This document shows positions 9,701-18,500 of a DNA stretch of 64,000 bases, piece by piece. The translations under genes were made by a program, and so were the position numbers. The notes below the pieces were generated by a model. It was not told the DNA's origin and did no database searches. It was given only the letters and a program-made list of their open reading frames with translations. How positions within the stretch are numbered: position 1 is the first letter of the stretch; every line of letters starts with the position of its first letter. The DNA is from Desulfacinum infernum DSM 9756 (lineage in GTDB: Bacteria; Desulfobacterota; Syntrophobacteria; Syntrophobacterales; DSM-9756), in assembly GCF_900129305.1 (NCBI RefSeq), contig NZ_FQVB01000003.1, positions 124,001 through 188,000 on the forward strand, given 5' to 3'.

Positions 9701-10407
9701 AAAGCACTCTGCATCCAAGCCCACAGGTCTTCGGCACCCTGGTCCCAGGGGTCCCTTCCGTCCGAATCCGTCACCTCGCCACATCCCGTCATCCAGGCCA
9801 CGGTACGACACAACCAGCCAAGCTGCGCCTCATCGAAGGGAGACTCCCGGACCGGCTCCTCCAATCTGCCGTAAGCCCACAGGAGACCGCCCAGACAGCC
9901 TCGGGATTCGGCGATAAGCCCGGCCGTCGCCCGATCCCGCTCTTCCGGATGGTCTTGGAGCACGGCCTGATAAGCCGCCAGCGATCTTTCCGCTGACGGG
10001 TCCAGCCGGTCGCGGATCGCCAGAAGGTAGGAGACGGCCATGTCCGCCATATCCCGTTCGCGCCAGTCCGTTCGGGCAAGGGATCGCTCCAAGAAGTCGG
10101 CCAGGTGCCCCTGCGGATCCTCCCCCCACGGATCCCGCCCGACCCGGCGCACGTCCCGGATGAAGGACTCCGTCTTCTCGCCGTCCTCCCCCAGCAGAAC
10201 CCGCACTTCATCCACCGCGGCGCGCAGCACCGACACCACCGCGGCCAACACGGCCAAAGTTTCGGGCAGTCGAGTATCCCGCACGCGCCCTCGGCGCGCC
10301 ATCCCTTCCCGAAGGCGTTCCAAGAACCATTCCGGATCCGGCTGAATCGTGGGATTCAAGGGCCTGATATCCTCCATGGCTTCCCGCTCCTTCTCTTCTT
10401 CATCCAT
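6718..10407 (-). CDS. Giant NuoE/NuoF-like fusion, NAD(P)-linked flavin/iron-sulfur subunit
   Basis: This 1229-residue protein has four parts. Residues 1-350 are an unrecognised, mostly helical region. Residues 360-500 are a NuoE-like thioredoxin-fold [2Fe-2S] domain with C422, C427, C462 and C466. Residues 500-710 are an unrecognised linker. Residues 715-1125 are NuoF-like, with FMN-loop GRGGAGFPTGRKW (758-770), nucleotide-loop NGDEGDPGAFMDR (796-808), an SLBB region, and a [4Fe-4S] site C1062, C1065, C1068, C1108. The EGDPGAFMDR form is closer to HydB/HndC/HoxF hydrogenase flavoproteins than to classic NuoF. A C-terminal tail follows with no ferredoxin domain. The start overlaps the upstream gene's stop by 8 bp (ATGGATGA), so translation is probably coupled. 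It would pass electrons between the POR-like partner and NAD(P); this role is inferred. Confidence 0.82.
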   Translation of the reverse strand: MDEEEKEREAMEDIRPLNPTIQPDPEWFLERLREGMARRGRVRDTRLPETLAVLAAVVSVLRAAVDEVRVLLGEDGEKTESFIRDVRRVGRDPWGEDPQGHLADFLERSLARTDWRERDMADMAVSYLLAIRDRLDPSAERSLAAYQAVLQDHPEERDRATAGLIAESRGCLGGLLWAYGRLEEPVRESPFDEAQLGWLCRTVAWMTGCGEVTDSDGRDPWDQGAEDLWAWMQSALHAAWDGRGLPFPIKDLEKASLYLLERFPASTPHHRHFIRYLLEEEDAYRRILKTFYASEDVRLRAFREEAARFNRLPEHAAHRVTYQPDEEENLVRAVFFRPDVIECFVARERAKDIYQALPGLESRAYLPRVLHETQGLFGYVTPEACRRITECLQLDVEDVIRAIASYKQYSADPSGEILIYVCKGTACFLRGQPHLSRAIGRAIGAGREQIGAYGIQYVEMDCFGVCHLAPVIRAGNRFYGNQRPEDVPGLVERLVTGPDYSNRRVFVQRLLEKLLPTLRSEPVQELTLSRLGIIPKDAVRGRLPEDAWEDDLRGKPVILDGAGGVFVPGVGAGDEAGRLGRLVMNAVCFRYAAPWRETAYGALLPDAHGMVCGAVNVPEVWEAASIQGTLGPEVEVRDGQVYLKTDAGRLHLGERADHVLLAESDDHYALIVLEDGAGTAQVPTFPRERRQGPEAEEFKAGQDRVVLDYARRGRPQEIDDYMAAGGYETVYRVLGLRGEERWSPERIVEEVSAARLRGRGGAGFPTGRKWEAVRRAVCRVEEQDGNKDPVKLIVANGDEGDPGAFMDRTLIEEKPHQVLEGMILAAVAVGARYGVIYVRKEYEDAVRRLEDALFQARRKGLLGRNVLGVRGLDFDVEIRLGAGAFVAGEKRAIMRAIEGKPAEPTINAPSNTVRGLWGKPTLLNNVETFANIPVILSRGSRWYASLGTPRSGGTKIFSVAGIVKRTGLVEVRFGRTLADIIEICGGIQEGKSLAGVQIGGPSGAILSLTGPRAYLLHTPLDFDTFNDAGAMLGSGGLVFIGEDDDVVRLARHFTDWLTEESCGQCPACFRGTAALGRVLDRILLGAGAADDIHRLWALGDVVQAGSQCGLGTTAANPVTSALRFFPAAFLHYLLGNPEMTPRDLFECLEALRLLTRQDVVRGAGRSRQVVGASFTLRRHLARFLVEELERMDRYRPSHEKRTERFLDLLGLSRWEAGEREVTCQWTEAA

Positions 10408-13400
10408 TAAGAAAAGCCCGGCCCACCGTTCGGCGCACTTGTCCCTCCCTTTCGGCCCACCACGACTTCAAAGCCGCTTCGGCCTCGGCGCGGGCCTCTT
10501 CTTCCACGGAAAGCGGAGACACTCCCAAGAGCGCCTGGAACGACTCATCCAGTTCGAGCAGCCGTTCCCGGGCGCCCTCCTTGCCTCCGGAACGGAGCTC
10601 TTCCACCCTCACCGTCCACTGCTCCAGGATGAAGCGCCGGAAATCCTCTGCGGTCGGAGGTGATCCCTCTTTCTGGCGCTGACGCAGGATATGGAAGACG
10701 CTGAACCGGTTCACCTCTCCGCACACCCAGCTTTTCACGATCTCCAGGCGCTTCCGGTCCAGCTGGTGGACGATCTGACGGATCCGCTTTCGAAAGGATT
10801 CCAGCCGCTCCCGCTCCAGCAACTCGGAAAGCTCCCGATAGACCTGCTCCTTCACCCGGCCCAGGGCGATGCCCCGACGTCGGCAGACGGAATCCATCTC
10901 ACCGGTGCCATCCTCTTTCAGAAGGCTCTGACGAACCTTGGCGAAAGCCCGGTCCGCCTCCTGCAATTCGGTGCTGAGAGCCGCACAGCGCCGGGCCACG
11001 GCCATGGTCAAGATCCAGATGCGGTTCTGCCGATGAGCCGCACGGCGCTGCCACTCTCTACCGAAAGCCTCTCGGAGCGCCTCCGTATCCAGGCCCTCCA
11101 GGCTGTACCCGGCATCCAGAAAGGCCTGGAAAGCCTCCCTGGGATCCTCTTGCGATTCCGAGAGCTGGACGATGTGAAACCGCATGAAAAGGAGCAATTC
11201 ACGCACCGCATCGGCCACCGTCCGCTTCTCCGAACGGGAAACTCCCCCCGTGAGACTTCGATGGAGCGCTTCCAGGTCCTTTACCTTTCCGGCCAGAAGC
11301 GGGATCCGCGGCGGCACGGTCCGGGGCAGCGCCGGAGGCGAGCCTTCGGCCAGTCTGTCCTTGGTGAACTGCAGCCACGCGGCCTCGATCACGTCCGAGG
11401 TTTCCCGAATTTCCCGAAGCAATCCCGTTATGACGTCCAGGTTGCCTTCCATCTTGGCCAGAACGAAAAGGTAGTGCAGAAGCCGTTCCCGGTCGAAATC
11501 GCCCCGCTGCCGCACAGCCTCCCGAATCTTCTCGAACCAGTTCGGATGGGACTCGGCAAACCGCCGCAAGGAGGGCGCCTGGAGCCCCTGGACCACCACG
11601 CCGGCAAAGGCGGCCACCAACTCCTCCCAACGGGCCATGGCCGCCAGCCGGCCGATCCATTCCGTCAGGAGATCCACCTTCCAATGGGGATGCGCCGCAA
11701 ACCAGCCCCGAATTCGTTCCTCCACCTCCCGCGGCATCGAACCCGTGCGAAGCTCCCGCCGTATCCAGGCTTCCAGGGCGCTCAGGGGCGGGCTTTGGGT
11801 GGGCGACCTGATAAGAACATCCTCTAACCAGGCGGCCACTTGAGCCTCTTGCTCCCATTTCCGGGCCACGGCCTCCACCGACGCACGAACCGCTTCCGGA
11901 AGGGAAAGACGAGAAAGATCCCGCTCGGAAGGTTCCAGATCCTCGGCAGGTACGGAAAAATCCGGATGGAAACGGTACCCTGCTCGCTGAAACGCCTCCC
12001 AGAGCGCGTCCCGTAGCGGGCGGGTCCTGGCCGCCGGCCTCTTCGCCCCGGGAGAACCCCGATCTTCTCTTTCCCTCTCGATCCCAGCCGCCAGGACTTC
12101 CAGTTCCCGCCGCAGGTCTCCCGGATTCTTCAGAATCTTCCTGGCTCCGCCCTCTTGCGGCCGGCTGGCGGCCTCTCTTGCTTCCTGCGTTCCGTCGCCC
12201 AAAGCAGACTTCGCTTCCGCTCCAACCAGGAAGCGGATCCAATCCTCGGTGAAGGCTTCCGCTTCGTCCCCTTCGGACCATCCCTGGAAGATCTCGCGGC
12301 CCAGCCGGAGCGGGGCGGGGAAATCTTCCTGGTGCCAGTAGGCGTTTTTCACCACCTTGGAAAACTCTTCCCAGTTGTCGATCAGATAGTTGGGATGATT
12401 CATGGACACCAGGTCCTGATTCCACCATTGGGAAAACCCGTCCTCGTGGGCTTCCAGCCTCCGGAGAAGCACCCGGCGCCGGTCCTCCCCATCCAACTGG
12501 TTTAGATAGAAGACCCTTTCATAGGCCCTTTCGGCCAAGGTCGCCGGGTCGGCTTCCTCCAGGCGCGGCCGGCTCGCCACCTTCAGACGGCTCAGTTTCA
12601 GCCAGTCGCGCCGGAGTTCCAGCCGGTCCCATTCCGCCTCCAGCCGCCTGCTGCCGTGCTGAACCAGCCAGCGCCGCTCCTCTCCGGTGATCCGTTCGGT
12701 GGCGTCGAATCCCACGGTATCCACCAAGGCCCGGTAGAAGGCTTCCTCGTCCGGCCGTCGGTAGATGTCGGGCTTTCTGTCCAGGGCTTCCCAAAGGGTT
12801 TCCAATTTTTGAAAAAAGAGCCGCCTTGCTTTCTGGCGTTTCACGTCCAGCGCGTTTTCGACGGCCCTCTTGAGTGGATGACGGCCGGAGACCCGCCGCC
12901 ACAGATCCGGGTCCGTCATGAGTTGAAACACGGACCGGGGAAGCCGGGCTCCGGGCGCCCCGGCGGCGAAATGCTCCAGCTTCTGCTGCAGATCCCCGCG
13001 CTGGCGTGCCGTCAGATGTACGCAGCCTCCCGGCTGGTAACGTCCTCGGATGAGCCCCAGGGCGAATCGCCGGCACCTCGGCTCACCGCACGAACCGCAG
13101 TCCAGGCCCGGAAGCCGTGCCATGACGTCCTGGACGATTTCGGGATCCGGTTCCGCATCCTCTCCGGGACCGATCCATTTCAAGATCAGGCGCCTCAACG
13201 GATTTCGCAGGGAAACCTCCGGAAGCGTTTGCCACTTTTCCGTCTGCTCCTCCAGGATGGATCGGATCCACTCCGGCTTGTGGGTTTCCAGCATCCTGGG
13301 AAGATCCGGCCCCAGGGTGGTGACAACGCCGTGGACAGCAGCCGCCTCCCATTCTTCATCGCTCAAGAGCAGAAGGCCGTCGTCACGGCGCTGGAAGCAG

Positions 13401-15340
13401 TTCGCCCGGGCCTGGAAAGCTTCCAGAGCCGACGCCTCCAGAGGCCCCTTCAGTTCACCGAGCGGGGCCGCCAAGACCGCCAGAATCCTTGTCAGATCAC
13501 CATCTTCCAGCCTCGGGTGAAACCGGGAATCCGGGCTGCGCCGGGAGGCCACCGCCAGCTTGTGAAACGCCCCGGCGAACTCCCCCAGCACCCGGTCGTA
13601 GGCTCCGGCCGCCTCCGGCTCGGAAATCCCTTCCTTTTGCAGCGCCACCAGGATCGCCTCCCGGGGGACCACACACCGGACAGCCTCCAGCATCTCGAAA
13701 GGCGTACCCCCGGGGGGAAAGGGAGTCTCCAGGAAGAACCGGAAATCTTTCGTGAGGAGTTCCGGCGCCTTTCCGGCGGACTCCAGCCGTTTCAATACGT
13801 CTTCCAGCCGGCAGGCCCACTGGAAACCCTCGGGGGCTTCCTCCTCGGGAAACGGAAGGCCGGAAAGCGCCGCCAGTCGAACCATCACGTGGAAATCGCC
13901 CTCCCCTTCCAGGCGGCCGTCCGAAAGGGCCTTTTCCAAGACGTCGATCTGGCGGGAGCACTCCTTTTCCACGAGCGCCTGAAATTCCTTTCGGGTCGGC
14001 ACTTCGAATCCGCGTCTCTGACGGACCAGGCGCCGCAACAATTCCTCCGGCAGAGCCCCCCGCACCCTTTCCGCCAGGCGGGGGACCGAAGGAACCTCTC
14101 CCCGCACGTGGCCGCTCAGCGCCCAACTGACCAGAAACCGCGCGCACCGGCGCAGGAGGTCTTTCCGGGGAAGAGGCTGTTCCAGAGCGCTGCGCATGTC
14201 GCGCACTTCCCCGAGAAGAGCCGCCAACACCCGCCGTTGGACCTCCAGCCACGATGCCGCGGCGGCCTCGCAGTCCTTTTCCAGGTCTCCCGTGAGCGAA
14301 TCAGGGTCGGCGAAGAGCCGGACCACCGATTCATCAAATTGCGGAGTCTCTTCCGGTGGAACCAGGCAGGCCGTGTAGGGATCCTTGAAGGATTCGTGCT
14401 CCAGGTTGAATCCCGCCTGCATCAGTTCTTCCAACACCGCAGCGGGATCGGGAAGGGGGTCCACGTTCAGGCACCGGCGATAGATCACGAGCATGAGGTC
14501 CGTAAGACAATGGAGTTCACGGGAAGCCTCCACCGCGTGGGCACGCTCGTCGTCCCTGGGATCCACAACCTCGGCAAGACAGAACCGATGGCAGCGCATG
14601 AGCAGGTAGATCAGCGCCGGAATCGGTTCGGGGAAGCGGAGCCCCGGTGCCAGGCGATTCTCCAGGGCCCGGGCGCAGAGATTCGCCTTGTCCTCCAGTG
14701 TCACCGGGACTCCCCGAAAAAGCTCCTGCTCGGTCCACACCAGAACGTCTTCCATCTCCGTCAAAAGGGCATCGGGTCTTTCCCAGCGTAAATAGCGGTA
14801 CCGATCGAGCCTCCCCTCGTGGCGTTCCGGATCCGTGCGATGGTAGTGCTCCACCTGAAGGATCCACCGAACCCAGGGGGTGACCTCCAAAGGAACGCGT
14901 TCAAAGAAACCCACGCGGGCGGCATGGGCCATGCCCGGAAAACGCCGATCCGACCCCGCGCCGTTGGGAGCGCCCTCGAACCAGAGACGGCGAAACAGCC
15001 GAAGGCAGGCCTTCCGCGGTTCCCGCGCAGCATCTCCGCTGGAAACTCCGTCCATCTGAAGGAGATCACGGAGGCTCTGCTCCACCCGGGTCGTCCACGC
15101 CGCCCCCCCGTGAGACAGCCCGAAAAAACGGCCCAGAATCGCCGCCGCATCCCAGGCCGTGCGGCTCAAGGCCGTTTGGCCGTTTCGAACCATCTCACCC
15201 AGGAAATCCTCGAAGGAAGGAGCGCGGACCTGAAGTGACTCCCGGCGGGGCGCCACCTCCGCAAGCGCCATGCGAGGCGCCCGCGGGAATCGACGTTCCA
15301 CTTCATCGAAGGTCTTTTTCAGGGCGTTCAAGCGATCCAT
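10400..15340 (-). CDS. Giant 1646-residue protein with one PF04060-type [4Fe-4S] motif
   Basis: Most of this protein is unrecognisable. It is highly charged and rich in Arg, Glu and Leu, apparently helical, with no signal peptide or membrane segment. One short motif is clear near the middle: PGLDCGSCGEPRCRRFA with C748, C751, C756 and a later C773. This is the four-cysteine pattern of the FeS domain (PF04060) found in acetyl-CoA decarbonylase/synthase gamma subunits and in RnfB. Its size, its position between the POR-like and NuoEF-like fusions and the 8-bp overlap with the latter suggest a scaffold and electron-relay subunit. That is inference. The start at 15340 follows an AAAGGGA site. Confidence 0.75.
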   Translation of the reverse strand: MDRLNALKKTFDEVERRFPRAPRMALAEVAPRRESLQVRAPSFEDFLGEMVRNGQTALSRTAWDAAAILGRFFGLSHGGAAWTTRVEQSLRDLLQMDGVSSGDAAREPRKACLRLFRRLWFEGAPNGAGSDRRFPGMAHAARVGFFERVPLEVTPWVRWILQVEHYHRTDPERHEGRLDRYRYLRWERPDALLTEMEDVLVWTEQELFRGVPVTLEDKANLCARALENRLAPGLRFPEPIPALIYLLMRCHRFCLAEVVDPRDDERAHAVEASRELHCLTDLMLVIYRRCLNVDPLPDPAAVLEELMQAGFNLEHESFKDPYTACLVPPEETPQFDESVVRLFADPDSLTGDLEKDCEAAAASWLEVQRRVLAALLGEVRDMRSALEQPLPRKDLLRRCARFLVSWALSGHVRGEVPSVPRLAERVRGALPEELLRRLVRQRRGFEVPTRKEFQALVEKECSRQIDVLEKALSDGRLEGEGDFHVMVRLAALSGLPFPEEEAPEGFQWACRLEDVLKRLESAGKAPELLTKDFRFFLETPFPPGGTPFEMLEAVRCVVPREAILVALQKEGISEPEAAGAYDRVLGEFAGAFHKLAVASRRSPDSRFHPRLEDGDLTRILAVLAAPLGELKGPLEASALEAFQARANCFQRRDDGLLLLSDEEWEAAAVHGVVTTLGPDLPRMLETHKPEWIRSILEEQTEKWQTLPEVSLRNPLRRLILKWIGPGEDAEPDPEIVQDVMARLPGLDCGSCGEPRCRRFALGLIRGRYQPGGCVHLTARQRGDLQQKLEHFAAGAPGARLPRSVFQLMTDPDLWRRVSGRHPLKRAVENALDVKRQKARRLFFQKLETLWEALDRKPDIYRRPDEEAFYRALVDTVGFDATERITGEERRWLVQHGSRRLEAEWDRLELRRDWLKLSRLKVASRPRLEEADPATLAERAYERVFYLNQLDGEDRRRVLLRRLEAHEDGFSQWWNQDLVSMNHPNYLIDNWEEFSKVVKNAYWHQEDFPAPLRLGREIFQGWSEGDEAEAFTEDWIRFLVGAEAKSALGDGTQEAREAASRPQEGGARKILKNPGDLRRELEVLAAGIEREREDRGSPGAKRPAARTRPLRDALWEAFQRAGYRFHPDFSVPAEDLEPSERDLSRLSLPEAVRASVEAVARKWEQEAQVAAWLEDVLIRSPTQSPPLSALEAWIRRELRTGSMPREVEERIRGWFAAHPHWKVDLLTEWIGRLAAMARWEELVAAFAGVVVQGLQAPSLRRFAESHPNWFEKIREAVRQRGDFDRERLLHYLFVLAKMEGNLDVITGLLREIRETSDVIEAAWLQFTKDRLAEGSPPALPRTVPPRIPLLAGKVKDLEALHRSLTGGVSRSEKRTVADAVRELLLFMRFHIVQLSESQEDPREAFQAFLDAGYSLEGLDTEALREAFGREWQRRAAHRQNRIWILTMAVARRCAALSTELQEADRAFAKVRQSLLKEDGTGEMDSVCRRRGIALGRVKEQVYRELSELLERERLESFRKRIRQIVHQLDRKRLEIVKSWVCGEVNRFSVFHILRQRQKEGSPPTAEDFRRFILEQWTVRVEELRSGGKEGARERLLELDESFQALLGVSPLSVEEEARAEAEAALKSWWAEREGQVRRTVGRAFLNG

Positions 15341-15525
15341 GGCATTCCCTTTTTGTGAAACAGATGGACGAAAGATGTCGGCACCGGAGGATCTTTTTTG
15401 TGGGACCCGGCTTGCCGGCGATCCGGACCGCGGCCAAGGCCGCTCCCACAGGGAACCGAAAACATTGTTCTTTCACATGAGCAGGGGGATTCCTTCATGG
15501 GGGGTTTCTATTCCCGCGCGCTCAA

Positions 15526-15551
15526 CGGGCGGGGATAAACCCCGCCCCTAC
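15526..15551. repeat. GTAGGGGCG-family palindrome supplying the POR-like stop codon
   Basis: The palindrome ACGGGCGGGG / CCCCGCCCCTAC lies in the 207-bp gap between two giant genes. Read on the minus strand, the TAG stop of the POR-like gene (15548-15550) is the TAG of this repeat's conserved GTAGGGGCGGG. The remaining gap (15341-15525) has no gene and no clear terminator. Confidence 0.7.
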
Positions 15552-18500
15552 CCGAGATGTCCGTCGGCTTTCGCAAGGGCGGGCCAGACCCAGGTCCGAA
15601 AGTATTCCAGGTAGAATTCCGGCGTTTTCGGAAGCCGGGAGAGAACCCGTTCCCGCAGGAACGCCTCCACCGCCTCGCGAAGATCCTCCACCCCCTCCGT
15701 CTTGTTCAGCTCCTCCACCAAAACCTTCAGCCGTTCCAGCCCCTCCCCTTCGAAAACATGGAGCAGCTCCGGGGCGTACGTTCGGCCCAGCACTTCCCTC
15801 TGGACCGTGCGATCGATCACGTCCCGATAGGTCCAGAGGTGGGCCTGCACGATTTCCCCGCGTCCGCGCGTCGCTCGGCCTCCGGGACCTTCCGAATTCA
15901 CGTGCGCCTGGTTGAGCAGTCCGAAAAGTTGGGAAGAGCTATCCTTTTCCAGGGCTTCCACGATCGCCCGGTCATAGTCTTCCGGGTTGAAGAGAAGCGG
16001 CCGATCTTCCCCTTCCCGCACCAAGTTTCGGATCAGGGTCTCGATGCGAGCTGCCTCCCTTTCGTCGAAAAGGACGGTTTCGCCCTGAGCCCCCTCCCCC
16101 TCGGCACCGGAAGGAAGGGCACACACATCCAGGGAAGGCCCGGTGCGGGTTGAATCCGTATCTCCCTGCAGACTCGGACGGCGGGCCTCGGCGGCGGAAT
16201 CCGGTTCGGGAAGATCCGCGGCGAACTCCGCAAGACCCAGGCGGCCGAGCAGACCCGGCGAACAGGGAGGCTCTCCGGCCTTCGGAATCAACCGTCCGGC
16301 CGCCTCCAGGTCTTCCGCGGTTCCGTAGAGGGCCAGAAGGAGCGCACGACGCCAATCCCTGAACCCCCGCCGAGACGCCTCCAAGGCCAGGCGCCGCTCC
16401 AGGTAAAGGACCAGCTCCCGCCGAAGCTCCGTCTCGCCTAGCACCTCCCGGGGCGCGATGAATTCCACCTGGCCGTAGTGGGCCAGCAGGCCCACGGTGT
16501 CCTTGGCTCGGATCTTCTCCAGGAGTTCTCGGCGTAGTGGTTCGGATTCCGGGACCGAGGCGAGCTCCCGCCGCAATCGCTCCGGCATCCGGGTGTGCCG
16601 TCGGATGTTTCGAAGCTCCAGGGAGGTCAGCTCCTCCACCATGTCCCGAAGCAAGGAGTCCGACTCCGTCCATTGATCCAGCAGTTCCGCCTCCCACGGT
16701 TCCGCTCGGCTCAGGAGCAGATGGGAAGACAGGAGAATGGCCCGCATCTCCTCCACGGTGATCTCCCGGCCGCCCAGGCCGCCCACCAGAGACCGGAGAA
16801 GCGGTCTTTTGGAAGATCCGTTTTCCATTCGGGCCACGGCGTTGAAGATTCGGGAAGCCAGGGGCGGGACGGACCCGAAGCTGTTGGACCGGTCCAGCAC
16901 CACCACCCTCGATGCCCGGGATGCCAGGGCCTGGATCTCCTTTTCCGGAAACGGGTTCATGAGCCGGACCGACACGCAGCCCAATCCGCGCCAGCCCTCC
17001 TCCTCCAGCTGCTGAAGCGCTTCCACCGCGTTGGGGAAGAGAGATCCCTGGAGGAAGAAGAGCGTGTCCGCAGCCCCGCCCCGAAGGGAGGCTTCCCGCC
17101 CCGGACCTCCGGCCACCCGCACCTCCAGGGGGTCCAGCCGCACGCCGGTCAGTTCCTCCACGGCTCTCACCGCATGGGGCCACACGTAACGGACAACCCC
17201 GTGAGCCTTTTCCAGCTCGGACTGGGTCTCCTGGTAGGTGGCCGCCGTGCAGCTGGGTCCGTGCACCACGCGCCTCCCCCGACTGTCGACGATCCGGTGT
17301 TCCAGAAAGTCGAAGCCCCGCAGGGTGTCCCGAAGCCACCGGCGCACCTGCAGGTCCGAAGGCACCCGCACCAGGCCGATCTTGTGGGTGTCCGTGATCC
17401 CGCCGATGGAGAGAATCACGGGAAGCTTGGCAAAATGGGTCAGGAGCCGCGCCAGATACAAGCTCGGCACGTACTCCTGCACGCTCTTGGGCGCCAGCAT
17501 GATCCCGCCGTCGTCCCGAAAGCTCATGAAATCGGTGTGGCTTTCTTCGATGTTCAGATTGGGAGCCGCCAGGGCCCGCTTGGTCAGCACGAAGATTCCT
17601 TCCAGGCGCGCGCCCACGAACTGGGGGATGATCTCGGTAAAGAGGCGCCAGCCCTGGGAGGCGGTGAAAGTGACCGGGAGGAAGCAACCCGTTCGAGCCA
17701 CCCCCAGAAGCTTTTCCGCCGCCACCTTTTCCGACGGGTTGTTTTCGTCCACCACGATGTAGGGATGCCCGTTGGCGAAGGCTTCGGCCATGGCGTAGAA
17801 AGGATTTCCCGCCGGCGTGATGGGAAAACCCACGTAGAAGAGAGGGTGTTCGGGAAGGGCGATCTGGGAAAGAACGATCCCCGCGAGGGTGCCGCCCATG
17901 ATCATGAGGGAATCTCCGGGATCCGCTTCGCACCCAACGGCTTTCCCTTCGCTTCCCGTTTCCGCGAGGGTTTCGGGCGAAGGGACGTGCGGCACCGGCG
18001 ATGGAAATTCTCGGTATTCTAGGCGAGCCCGTTCCATGGCCGCTTCGTAGTGGGCCAGGAGGCGGGGATTCTTGAGAACCGCATCCGGAAATCCCTGGAT
18101 CAGCCCCTTTCTGTCCCTTTCCCAGTCCACGGGGAGCCCCGCATCCTCCAGGACCTTGAAGATGGGCCCCACGGCCACCAGGTTGGACACCAGACCGCTC
18201 CGTCCCGACACGCGCTCCATGATGCCGTCCATGTCCACGCAGAGCACCCGGCAGGAAACCATGGCAAGGCAGGTGTCCAGAAACGACCGGCCGGAGGAAT
18301 CCCGCCCGGCGACGTCTCCGGAAAGGGCCTCAAGGGCCTCCCGGACCGCCCGTTCCAGGCGCTCCCGCGGCCATCCGCCGTTCCGGGCCGCCTCCTCCCT
18401 CACAGTCGTCACCACCTGCCGCACCTCTTCCGGGTAGAACCCCATCAGCTCCCGCCACAACTCTTCCGGAGGCGCGGTGTGGTTGAAGATGAGTGTTCCC

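Noticed and set aside
12656-14791. 711-codon plus-strand frame opposite the 1646-residue protein
   Set aside because: The minus-strand frame is far longer, has the Fe-S motif and is coupled to its neighbour by an 8-bp overlap. The antisense frame is rich in Gln, Pro, His and Arg without motifs.
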